Assembly (NCBI GenBank): GCA_047638395.1
Contig: JBLIMV010000006.1
Location: 119,846 to 183,845, forward strand
DNA length: 64,000 nucleotides
Direction of reading: 5' to 3'
From: CAXBCP01 sp047638395
GTDB lineage: Bacteria; Pseudomonadota; Alphaproteobacteria; MPNO01; UBA830
The position numbers were made by a program, and so were the translations under genes. The notes under the pieces are model-generated. The model was given only the letters and a program-made list of their open reading frames with translations, was not told where the DNA came from and searched no databases. Below, piece after piece: positions 55,104-62,581 of this stretch (positions are counted from its first letter, which is position 1; each line of letters opens with the position of its first letter).

Positions 55104-55696
55104 CACTGCGATCCGCCGGCGCTCGCCTGCGCCGCCATTTTGCGCTTCACGACACGACGAACGAGATACTCCCCGCCGAGCAGCATCCCGATAAGGGAAT
55201 AAGATATCAGGCTGTTATAGACTGCCCAGAAACCCAGGCTCGTATTCAAGGTCGTATACAGCGCCATCGATCCGTTCAGGACGAAGAAGCCGCACCAGAC
55301 CATCGTCACCTTTCTCGTATAGGCAACAGCGACCTCCGGCAGATCGGGGGTTGTGACCCGGGCGATGCGCTCGATGATGGAAGGCGGGCGTAGAAGTGAT
55401 GTGAAAAACAGGGCGAACATCAGAACATTCATCGCGACAGGGTAATACTGAAGTAGCACGGGCACATTGGACGCGAATGTCAGCAGACCGAAGACCAGCA
55501 ATGCAATAACGACAAGCCGGGTCTGAGGCATCAAGGACGACAGGCCCCGCACATTCCGCGCAACGATTAACCGTAATAGCGCCAGGCCAATCAAGACCGC
55601 CGCGACCACCCGTGCATCGAAGTATTCAAGACCGAAATAAACGATCAGCGGATAGGCGATGACAATAGCGGCAAATCCGACCTTGGCACCTGTCAT
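55103..55696 (-). CDS. apeG: APE-cluster integral membrane protein (COG4648-like)
   Basis: 197 residues with about five hydrophobic segments (residues 7-24, 30-45, 60-78, 83-100 and 150-175). The basic loop RVTTPDLPEVAVAYTRKVTMVWCGFFVLNGSMALYTT is typical of the conserved membrane protein of APE and flexirubin clusters. The function is not established; a role at the membrane in lipid transfer or export is an inference from its strict conservation. Confidence 0.8.
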   Translation of the reverse strand: MTGAKVGFAAIVIAYPLIVYFGLEYFDARVVAAVLIGLALLRLIVARNVRGLSSLMPQTRLVVIALLVFGLLTFASNVPVLLQYYPVAMNVLMFALFFTSLLRPPSIIERIARVTTPDLPEVAVAYTRKVTMVWCGFFVLNGSMALYTTLNTSLGFWAVYNSLISYSLIGMLLGGEYLVRRVVKRKMAAQASAGGSQ

Positions 55697-55704
55697 GGAG
55701 CGAT

Positions 55705-55971
55705 CTATCGCTTCAGCAGATCATGTACCGCATCGACGATATCGCCGACGGTGCGGACCTGTTTGAACACGTCCGGATCCAGTTTTTTTCCGGATTTTTC
55801 CTTCAACGCGACCATCAGATCAACAGCGTCGATACTGTCGATATCAAGATCGTCATAGAGCCTGGCTTCCAGCGCAATATCGGCGGCTGCGATATCGAAC
55901 TGATCAACGAAAATAGCTTCGACCTGGCTCAAAATCTGTTCCCGTGTCGTATTCGAATCCATCTGCGTCAT
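55705..55971 (-). CDS. apeF: Acyl carrier protein
   Basis: 88 residues of ACP fold with the phosphopantetheine site in DDLDIDSIDAVDLMVALKE (Ser of DSI). One of two tandem carriers. Its ATG overlaps the stop of apeE (ATGA). Confidence 0.93.
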   Translation of the reverse strand: MTQMDSNTTREQILSQVEAIFVDQFDIAAADIALEARLYDDLDIDSIDAVDLMVALKEKSGKKLDPDVFKQVRTVGDIVDAVHDLLKR

Positions 55972-56228
55972 GACGACCTGCCTTCGGCGATAAATTCACT
56001 GAGCGATTTGATGGAATGAAACCATTTCCCAATATCTTCGGATGCCGTGTCGATCTTGAGATCGTAGCGCTTCTGGATTGCGACGCCGAGTTCGAGCGCG
56101 TCGATCGAATCCAGTCCCAGGCCGTCACCGAATAACGGCGCATCAGTTTCAATGTCACCGGGGCCAATCTCTTCCAGATCCAAGGTCTCAATCAATAGTA
56201 TTTTCAGTTCTTCAGTTAGATCGTCCAT
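55968..56228 (-). CDS. apeE: Acyl carrier protein
   Basis: 86 residues from ATG 56228 (a TTG at 56237 would add three). The attachment Ser is in DGLGLDSIDALELGVAIQKRYD. Along with apeF it is the carrier for starter or polyene elongation; the two differ in helix 2 and are probably not interchangeable. Confidence 0.93.
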   Translation of the reverse strand: MDDLTEELKILLIETLDLEEIGPGDIETDAPLFGDGLGLDSIDALELGVAIQKRYDLKIDTASEDIGKWFHSIKSLSEFIAEGRSS

Positions 56229-56994
56229 GTCTTTCAATGCCCGTTACAAACAACTCTTCTATCGCATTATTAATGCGGCGATTGGATTTGCTCAATTGTT
56301 CCCCATCCGTCAATAGCGGGACCGGATCGACCGGCTCGCCGACGGATATCTTGAAATGTATCCTTCGGTGCGGGATCTCGAACCATTTCTGCCCCTTGGC
56401 AAGTGTGGACGGTTCGCACGTCATAATCAATGGCGTGAAAAGCCGCCGACTGGTCGAAATAACGGAGGCAGCCCCCCGTTTGAGCTTGATATTCCGCCCA
56501 GGAACCGTCCGCGTCGCCTCCGGGAAAATGACCAGGTTATTGCCTTCTTCCAACGTCCGCACACAGTCGTCAATCAAGACGACCGGGTCTTCGTTCTGGA
56601 TATAACCGGTTGCCCACATCACACCGGCGAGAAACGGGTTGGACCAGGCGGCTTTCTTGACAACACACTGGGTCGTCGGCAAGCGCGAAATGATGAAGAC
56701 CACGTCCAGCAGAGTGGGATGATTGGCGATAATCAAGCGGCCGGAACTAATAGGCAGTTTCTCGATATCGGAGAATTCATACGTAAGAATGCCAAGGGTT
56801 TTCATCATCCAGATGAATGCGCGGAAAGACAGGTGAACGACGTATTGACACCCACGATGCGCCCGCTGCCGGTCTGTCGAAAACAAATGTACCGCTGGAA
56901 AGAGCGTCACGGTGATCACCAGCGCGCCGAGACCGAACACCGAAAAACTGACCCCGGTCGCCAGGAGGCGCCAATAGTAGTTAATCCGCGCCAT
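56212..56994 (-). CDS. apeD: PlsC-type 1-acyl-glycerol-3-phosphate acyltransferase-like
   Basis: 260 residues from ATG 56994. An N-terminal helix (residues 10-33) anchors the protein. The H-x4-D catalytic motif is IIANHPTLLDVVFI, and the later VIFPEATRT is the acyl-acceptor loop. It would transfer the polyene or an acyl chain to a glycerol-type acceptor. Overlaps apeC by 14 nt and apeE by 17 nt. Confidence 0.88.
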   Translation of the reverse strand: MARINYYWRLLATGVSFSVFGLGALVITVTLFPAVHLFSTDRQRAHRGCQYVVHLSFRAFIWMMKTLGILTYEFSDIEKLPISSGRLIIANHPTLLDVVFIISRLPTTQCVVKKAAWSNPFLAGVMWATGYIQNEDPVVLIDDCVRTLEEGNNLVIFPEATRTVPGRNIKLKRGAASVISTSRRLFTPLIMTCEPSTLAKGQKWFEIPHRRIHFKISVGEPVDPVPLLTDGEQLSKSNRRINNAIEELFVTGIERHGRSN

Positions 56995-57757
56995 GACGCG
57001 CTTTCCAGGTCCAGACCAGTCGGCCGGTATCCAGTACAAACGTTCCCGTACCGTTTAAGAGCAGTTTGAGAACTTCCATCGCCGGGTCGGCGATTGCGTC
57101 CCGCGGCGGGTCATCCGTTTCCCCATGCGGTGTCCATCCGAGGCTAAGCCCGGTTCCGCCAGCATTGTCATCGGGAAGCCTCAGGAGCATTGCAACAGCG
57201 CCATCATGGGCCACACTCGTTTCCTGTTGCCGGTACAGTTCGGGAAGGCGTTCGTCGTGATAGATCAGCAGGACCGAAGAGGCCGCGCCGTTGACGAGCA
57301 GACTCCACGCTTCGAGAAAACCGGTTTCAAGCGTCGTCTCGCCGCCCGCCAGTGCCGTCGATGCCGCCCGGTCTTTGGTCTCAATCGAAAACAGGCTGGT
57401 CGCTGTATTATGGACAGACATACTAAAGGCAGCGGCAGAGGCCGGATTCCCGGCAGCAATGCCCTCCAGAATGCCGTAACTCCGCGCATATTCGCCATAG
57501 CGCGAGCAGAACACGAACGTGGGGGAATCCGGCTCCCCTTCCAGGCAATCGGCTGCAACCCGGAACGCCATCCGGCTGAGACCGCTCAGCCGGCGACGCA
57601 TCATGGGAGCGACAAACTTTACGTCGGGCTCGACCGGGCCCGAAATCGCGAGCTCACCCTTCGCCCAGGACTGCCACCCGGCCAGATCTGTCACCCCCGG
57701 GGCCCACGCGGACCACTTGCTGACAGACAGCGATAGTGAGGAGGTGTTTTTACCCAT
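56981..57757 (-). CDS. apeC: Ketosynthase-like chain-length factor (ApeC)
   Basis: 258 residues from ATG 57757; a longer start at 57799 is less likely. It keeps the N-terminal half of a KS fold (ketoacyl-synt_2), with SMSVHNTATSLFSIETKDRAASTALAGGETTLETG, where the residue aligned with the catalytic Cys is Leu136 and so condensation activity is absent. Such proteins pair with ApeO and set chain length. First gene of the cluster, with a 189-bp gap upstream. Confidence 0.85.
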   Translation of the reverse strand: MGKNTSSLSLSVSKWSAWAPGVTDLAGWQSWAKGELAISGPVEPDVKFVAPMMRRRLSGLSRMAFRVAADCLEGEPDSPTFVFCSRYGEYARSYGILEGIAAGNPASAAAFSMSVHNTATSLFSIETKDRAASTALAGGETTLETGFLEAWSLLVNGAASSVLLIYHDERLPELYRQQETSVAHDGAVAMLLRLPDDNAGGTGLSLGWTPHGETDDPPRDAIADPAMEVLKLLLNGTGTFVLDTGRLVWTWKARHGAD

Positions 57758-57946
57758 CACAAAACACCGACACCCGCCAAGGCGTCTTGTGGGTAACAAA
57801 AGAGGTCGGTCGAGCTAACCGGCAAACCCTCGATGCGGCGCAGCATATTCTTCCCGGACGTTGCAGGTGACAAACTAACTCTAATGTAACATGCATCGAT
57901 CCGCCCGAAAATCCGGGGCGATCATACCCGGTCGCGGACCAATCTA

Positions 57947-59608
57947 TCAGGGCAGCACCGGAAATCGCGGCAGCGGCACCGGCGTGACGACGGCATTTCC
58001 GGCACCAATAAAAACCTCCGGAACCAGCGGCTCGGATAACCCGGCGTCGAGCCGGTTCGCGGCATAGGACATCAGGGACGGCAACGGCAACATCCTCAAA
58101 TCCACGCCGCCGCGTACATCCGGGGATTTGATGGCGAACAGGGTCGAATAGGCATCTACATAATCCGCCGGAGTCAGACGCGAGATGGTATCCGCGGCAG
58201 GGTCAGTCAACCCTATGCGAGCACCGTGATCGCCGTGAACAACGATCGTCGCCCGGTCAAATGTACCGGCGTGTTTCATGGCCGAAAACAAGGTATCGAG
58301 ACGCTTCTGTACGCACCGGATTTGACCGAAATACTGCGCGTAGCTTTGCCTGCGGGAGTCCGGCGAATTCTCAATTTCGCGGTTCTGGCGCAACCGCCAT
58401 GCGGCAACTGGCGTCCGCACGGCACAGTCGGAATCATAGACATAGGGATAATGCGGCATCAGAAAATGCGCAAAAAAGACAGTGCCGTCGCGCGCATGCG
58501 AGACATCCTGAATGAGCTGCTCGAATGTCGGCGCGACGGCGATCGGGCCGACCCGGCCATGCCACAGATTAAGCGCCGGCAGATTAACCCCTTTGGTCTC
58601 AGTCCACCGCCCGAGCTGATGTCCAGCAAGCTTGGCGATCTTGATCACGGCGATTGAGCTGTAATACATGCCAAAAACAAGACGAACCCGCTCAAGGGCC
58701 GGCAATTCTGCAATCGCAGATGCGGCAAGGAAATCCGGCCGGTAGGTCGCACAGGCCGCAACCTCGACACCTTCACTTCCGCACAGGTCCAGGTAGTCGG
58801 ACTGATACACGCGGATGCGATAGCCTTTGTCTGCATAGGTCTTCAGATAGGAATTTTCGTTTAGTGAAAATCCATAGTGTTTTCGGGTGAGGAAACGATC
58901 CGCCTGCGCCGTCGTGTCAAAATTCAGCGCCCCGGCCAGCGATGTTTCAGTCTTGAAAAACTGGCTATAGGCGCCGGCGAACAACCGAAAACCGGCTTTT
59001 GTATAAAATCGGCTTGTGCTCTCCGCCGCCGCCACATCCCCGGGGACGCCGGCATGCATGCCTGCCAGACCGACATGCTCATCCAGAATAATGTGGACCA
59101 CGATCGGCAGATTTGCCGTGCTTGCAGATTGCCGGGGGCTGGATTCTGTGGGTTCAGGCGGCCCGGCTGTCTGCAGTCCGATGCCGACGGTCGCGACGAG
59201 CATTGCAAGGAAGCCACCCATCAGGACGAGTGTTGCATGTTCCCGCAGAAAAAATATTACCACGAGCGCCACCAGCAGCGTCGCCGACAGAGCGACCAAC
59301 CTCAGACTGATGTCGTCCTTCGTGCCGAATTCGAACAGGGCATCACCGATAACGAAGGTGATCAGAACTGAAAATATCGCAGCCCGGAAAAGCCGAGACG
59401 GCACCCGAAGAAACACGGTCAGGAGAGCGGCGAGGATACAGAGCCCGCCGGCAACAATCAGAATATCCGGATAGATCCGGTCATATTCGGTGTAGGTGAC
59501 GTAATTGGTAAAATGGAACAGCACGATGAGCGCGCAGGCGAGAAAATCATACGGCGAGCGCCGGGATCGGTTCTGCCGGAGCGTGCCGGATGTATTCGGT
59601 TTTCCCAT
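57947..59608 (-). CDS. Membrane-anchored sulfatase-fold protein
   Basis: 553 residues. Residues 22-160 hold about five transmembrane helices, followed by an alkaline-phosphatase-like domain: PIVVHIILDEHVGLAGMHAG (metal-binding Asp, and where a sulfatase would carry Cys/Ser a different residue), VFFAHFLMPHYPYVYD and ATIVVHGDHGARIG (Asp-His ligands). It is in the phosphoethanolamine/phosphoglycerol-transferase group by layout. Probably modifies an envelope glycan or lipid. The upstream methyltransferase ends 12 nt before it, and the APE cluster follows after 189 bp. Confidence 0.82.
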   Translation of the reverse strand: MGKPNTSGTLRQNRSRRSPYDFLACALIVLFHFTNYVTYTEYDRIYPDILIVAGGLCILAALLTVFLRVPSRLFRAAIFSVLITFVIGDALFEFGTKDDISLRLVALSATLLVALVVIFFLREHATLVLMGGFLAMLVATVGIGLQTAGPPEPTESSPRQSASTANLPIVVHIILDEHVGLAGMHAGVPGDVAAAESTSRFYTKAGFRLFAGAYSQFFKTETSLAGALNFDTTAQADRFLTRKHYGFSLNENSYLKTYADKGYRIRVYQSDYLDLCGSEGVEVAACATYRPDFLAASAIAELPALERVRLVFGMYYSSIAVIKIAKLAGHQLGRWTETKGVNLPALNLWHGRVGPIAVAPTFEQLIQDVSHARDGTVFFAHFLMPHYPYVYDSDCAVRTPVAAWRLRQNREIENSPDSRRQSYAQYFGQIRCVQKRLDTLFSAMKHAGTFDRATIVVHGDHGARIGLTDPAADTISRLTPADYVDAYSTLFAIKSPDVRGGVDLRMLPLPSLMSYAANRLDAGLSEPLVPEVFIGAGNAVVTPVPLPRFPVLP

Positions 59609-59620
59609 CTACGCGCGCCG

Positions 59621-61036
59621 TCAGGATGCCCGCCGGCGATACCAGACCAGCACACGCCGGCCTTTGATAACCTCGCACGTGTCCACGATATCCGCATGTT
59701 CGCGAATGGCTGCCATAAATGCATCCCGGTGATAATCGTCAAAGATATCGTCGCGCAGCCGCAGCATGTGCTGGATCATCGGATCCTCTTTTTCGACGAA
59801 TTCGATCACGCCCTGGGGCGCCAGGTCGATCAGCCACGCCACGACATCGCGGAGCGGAATGTTGCGCCCGATCGACAAGTGGTGGATGATCGCATAGGCG
59901 ATCAGGCCATCGGCATTTGCGCGGTCCTGCAGGCTCTTTCTTTCGCGACCGCGCCACCCCTGTCCGGGACTCGGATCTGCAGCGTCCATAAGCAGGGGCA
60001 GAAATGCCATCTGATTTTTCGTCGCCCGGGCAAAGGCCGCCTCAACCGCACTGACATCCGTATCGAACCCGACAGCGGAACCTGCACCCGACTGCAGCGC
60101 GCTCTCGGCATAAAACCCGGTATTACACCCGATATCCCACAGCATGGGCGGTTTCACGGCCTCTGCAAAACGTCTCGTAAATTCCTGTTTGAGGCCGGTC
60201 GCCTCTGTATCGTAGCTATTGTCGGATTCATAAGCGCTCCAGGCGCTGGCTTTGCCCGTCTTTGGCGAAAGCCCTGCAATCCAGCGACGCAGTCCGGTTG
60301 CCAGATGGATCAATGATGCCTTCGGCAAACGACGTGCCTTGGCCGTATCAAGCCGTGCGGCGGTTTTTCGCTGTGTCCCGGACTGCAGTTTCACCGGCAA
60401 TGTGACATGGGTCATCACCCGCAGGCTCAACTTGCGGTGCCAGGGCAGCAGACGGACGAGATCGTCCGAACGAATGCCTTCAAGATTGCCGCGGAACCAG
60501 GCGTTGAATCCGATCCCTCCCAGTGCCGTCAGCAATAGCGGGTTCAGGAACTGGTCGCAGAACTGCTGGTGCGCGGACCAGTATTCGCCATCCCGATAGG
60601 GGCGGAAAGAAAGAGCATCGATGAACACGGGCTCCGCACCACGAAACTGAATATTGTAGGCTGACGCATCGGATAGCATCACATCATGCTTCAGCGCCTC
60701 GGTTATCAGGTCGAGCTGCAACAATGCGGCTGACCGAAGGGCCGAGAAACACCATTCATAAGGGTAGGAAACAAACGATAGCGCGGGGTGTTCCAGGACA
60801 TAGCGGCAGTCGGCGTCGCTGTGGACGACGCCGTCAAGCACATCCGGCGACACTTCGGTCATGCCGATCATCCGGTTATCTGCAATCAGCCCGGGCAGAA
60901 ACCCGCTATCGCGGACAAATTCATAGTTCTCGGCCCCGGCGTCCGTCACGCTGCGCAGAACCCGACCGTCTTTCAGGTAAACATGCCCGGCCGGATCGCG
61001 AAAAGACGCACCGTCCCTATGTGTTTCGGCGATCAA
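59621..61036 (-). CDS. NoeA-like SAM-dependent methyltransferase with kinase-like N-terminus
   Basis: 471 residues in two parts. The N-terminal half has ALKHDVMLSDASAYNIQFRGAEPVFIDALSF, a protein-kinase-like catalytic loop pattern, as in NoeA-type proteins. The C-terminal half has the SAM motif LWDIGCNTGFYAESALQSGAGSAVGFDTDVSAVEAAF. Such enzymes modify cell-surface or nodulation glycans. The ATG overlaps the upstream small gene stop (ATGA), and the sulfatase-fold gene follows, so the three form an operon. Confidence 0.78.
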   Translation of the reverse strand: MIAETHRDGASFRDPAGHVYLKDGRVLRSVTDAGAENYEFVRDSGFLPGLIADNRMIGMTEVSPDVLDGVVHSDADCRYVLEHPALSFVSYPYEWCFSALRSAALLQLDLITEALKHDVMLSDASAYNIQFRGAEPVFIDALSFRPYRDGEYWSAHQQFCDQFLNPLLLTALGGIGFNAWFRGNLEGIRSDDLVRLLPWHRKLSLRVMTHVTLPVKLQSGTQRKTAARLDTAKARRLPKASLIHLATGLRRWIAGLSPKTGKASAWSAYESDNSYDTEATGLKQEFTRRFAEAVKPPMLWDIGCNTGFYAESALQSGAGSAVGFDTDVSAVEAAFARATKNQMAFLPLLMDAADPSPGQGWRGRERKSLQDRANADGLIAYAIIHHLSIGRNIPLRDVVAWLIDLAPQGVIEFVEKEDPMIQHMLRLRDDIFDDYHRDAFMAAIREHADIVDTCEVIKGRRVLVWYRRRAS

Positions 61037-61275
61037 TTGCGATCCGAAGGCCGGTCTTGAGACTCCGTCGAACGGCGCGTACGGCGTGCTGAAAAGAAGT
61101 CTTTTATCCGTGCCCAGTAGAGCTTCACCGCGATCAAACCACCAACCACCGCACCGATAATACCCTGCAGGATCATACTACCGGTGCCCGGATCCAGATA
61201 GGCATGAGCAGGGGTATGCCATGCGGTGAGTAACGCGATTACGATGGCGCTCACAAAGCCAAGTTGTCTTGCCAT
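61033..61275 (-). CDS. Small YLDPGTG membrane protein
   Basis: 80 residues from ATG 61275 (another ATG lies one codon upstream). A signal-like helix (residues 7-22) precedes AYLDPGTGSMILQGIIGAVVGGLIAVKLYWARIKDF, a motif known from small proteins in polysaccharide regions, then a basic tail. The longer frame to 61872 lies antisense to the divergent methyltransferase and is not used. Function unknown; first gene of the methyltransferase-sulfatase operon. Confidence 0.72.
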   Translation of the reverse strand: MARQLGFVSAIVIALLTAWHTPAHAYLDPGTGSMILQGIIGAVVGGLIAVKLYWARIKDFFSARRTRRSTESQDRPSDRN

Positions 61276-61461
61276 CATTGGTTCGGTCGGCTCGATACAA
61301 TTGTCAAAACAAGGGTTCGGCTGAGAATGCCCCAGAAGCCTTATGCGGACAACAGGTCTTGCAACCGGAACGGTAAATTGTATTACTTTCCGCCGTTCCG
61401 TGATCCGCTGATCGGACATAGCTGCGTGTGGGCAGCGAATGGAGAAACGGTTTCGAGACTG

Positions 61462-62169
61462 ATGACGGCTGAACGCACTGCGCACGTACCTGAATCGCGG
61501 TTTGGAAAATGGTTTCTCCGGACCGACATCTGGGAGACCAGGGTACTGGATGTGGCGATGGACGATCTTGATCGCCTGATCGAAGACCGGGCGTCGTCCT
61601 ATCCCGTTATTGTCGATGTCGGTTGCGGCGCGGGACAGTCTTTGCGGCGCCTGCGGGAACGATTTTCGCCAGAACTTATCGTCGGCGTTGATATTGATTT
61701 GAACATGCTCACGCTGTCTGCAGCCGAAACACGTGAATGCGGCCTGCCGGTCGCCCTGATCCAGGGAACCAGCACCGACCTCGGGCTGGCCGACGACTCG
61801 GTGGATATGCTGTTTTGTCACCAGACATTTCATCACCTGCCGGACCAGCAAAGCGCCATTGCAGAATTTCACAGGGTGCTGAGGCCAGGTGGATTGCTGC
61901 TATTTGCGGAATCCACCCGGGCGTTTATCCATTCCTGGATCATCCGCCTGCTATTCCGGCATCCGATGGATGTTCAGAAATCCGCCGATGAGTACCGGGT
62001 CTTTATCGAACAGGCGGGGTTCGACTGTTCGGCAAATGCGATTTCCTATCCCTATCTCTGGTGGAGCCGCGCCGATTTGGGTCTGCGCGAAGCGCTCACC
62101 GGGCGCCCACCGCCGACCGCACACGAAGAGACACTGCTGAATTTGGTTGCAGTGAAACAGCATAAATAG
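61462..62169 (+). CDS. Class I SAM-dependent methyltransferase
   Basis: 235 residues from ATG 61462 (an upstream ATG at 61327 could add 45). PVIVDVGCGAGQSLRRLRERFSPELIVGVDIDLNMLTLS is motif I with the acidic residue of motif II; SVDMLFCHQTFHHLPDQQSAIAEFHRVLRPGGLLLFAEST are the later motifs. It methylates a small molecule or lipid. It is the last gene before the tRNA-side terminator, divergent from the YLDPGTG gene. Confidence 0.82.
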   Translation: MTAERTAHVPESRFGKWFLRTDIWETRVLDVAMDDLDRLIEDRASSYPVIVDVGCGAGQSLRRLRERFSPELIVGVDIDLNMLTLSAAETRECGLPVALIQGTSTDLGLADDSVDMLFCHQTFHHLPDQQSAIAEFHRVLRPGGLLLFAESTRAFIHSWIIRLLFRHPMDVQKSADEYRVFIEQAGFDCSANAISYPYLWWSRADLGLREALTGRPPPTAHEETLLNLVAVKQHK

Positions 62170-62203
62170 AAAAAATGGCTTAGCGATTTCTCGCTAAGCC
62201 ATT
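62170..62203 (-). terminator. Intrinsic terminator, minus strand (ancestral tRNA-Lys terminator)
   Basis: A perfect 13-bp stem (AATGGCTTAGCGA and its complement) with loop GAAA on the minus strand, followed by a T run. It stands directly downstream of the tRNA 3'-end fragment at 62211, as expected for the original terminator of the tRNA before the island inserted. Confidence 0.85.
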
Positions 62204-62210
62204 GAAACCT

Positions 62211-62256
62211 TGGTGGGCGATGACAGGCTCGAACTGTCGACCCGCTGATTAAGAGT
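62211..62256 (-). repeat. Distal att copy: 46-bp tRNA-Lys 3'-end duplication
   Basis: Identical over 46 bp to 63875-63920, in the same orientation, covering the 3' half of tRNA-Lys from the anticodon loop through CCA. It lacks the 5' half, so it is not a tRNA. Such duplications are left by tyrosine integrases using tRNA genes. Confidence 0.9.
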
Positions 62257-62581
62257 TTCCTGAAAATCGTTTAAAATCAATGGGCCGTCCAACTTTTTGT
62301 TGGGTTATTCCCCGCTATTTTGGATCTTGGCGCGCCCCGCTAGCCTGATTGAGTAGGGCTGATAGCGGATCTTATATCGCGTCTATACTTGGCTTCAATC
62401 GAGTAGCCAACTGCCCTACCCCATTGCGCTTTAGATGACTTATAAAGTCGTCCCGCGTGAATGCAGGGTTAACTTATTTACCCCTGACATTCCTACCTAC
62501 TGAGATTACCGCTACCCTTCGGCGTGCAGCCATGAGTAGTGGTGCTATTGTGGCGGCCTCCGCGGGAGTTAGAACAGAATC
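62257..62581. other. Non-coding island left end
   Basis: 325 bp between the att copy and the cargo gene. It holds the inverted arm-type motif (62285-62300). On the minus strand a short open stretch (about 32 codons, VNPAFTRDDFISHLKRNG...) follows a TAA at 62474-62476 and could be a worn gene end. No complete gene is seen. Confidence 0.45.
62285..62300 (-). repeat. Arm-type motif, left (inverted copy)
   Basis: Reads ACAAAAAGTTGGACGG on the minus strand, 29 bp inside the distal att copy. Matches 15 of 16 bases of the motif at 63770 on the plus strand. Confidence 0.6.

Larger units (their letters stand above)
41610..57757 (-). other. Aryl polyene (APE) biosynthetic gene cluster
   Basis: Eighteen consecutive minus-strand genes with almost no gaps. 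Order from upstream: chain-length-factor-like KS, acyltransferase, two ACPs, membrane protein, ligase-dehydratase fusion, glycosyltransferase, lauroyl-type acyltransferase, ammonia-lyase, thioesterase, LolA-like protein, MMPL exporter, DUF3261-like lipoprotein, KS, dehydratase, reductase, KS and phosphopantetheinyl transferase. This is the apeC-to-apeR order known from Gammaproteobacteria, with an ammonia-lyase added. The products are expected to be membrane-anchored polyene pigments that protect against oxidation. The 189-bp gap 57758-57946 should hold the promoter. Confidence 0.92.

Noticed and set aside
61276..61872. Upstream extension of the YLDPGTG gene
   Set aside because: Would lie antisense to the methyltransferase and lacks a signal peptide; ATG 61275 gives a proper one.
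62211..62256. Second tRNA gene
   Set aside because: Only the 3' half is present; the acceptor 5' strand and D arm are missing.
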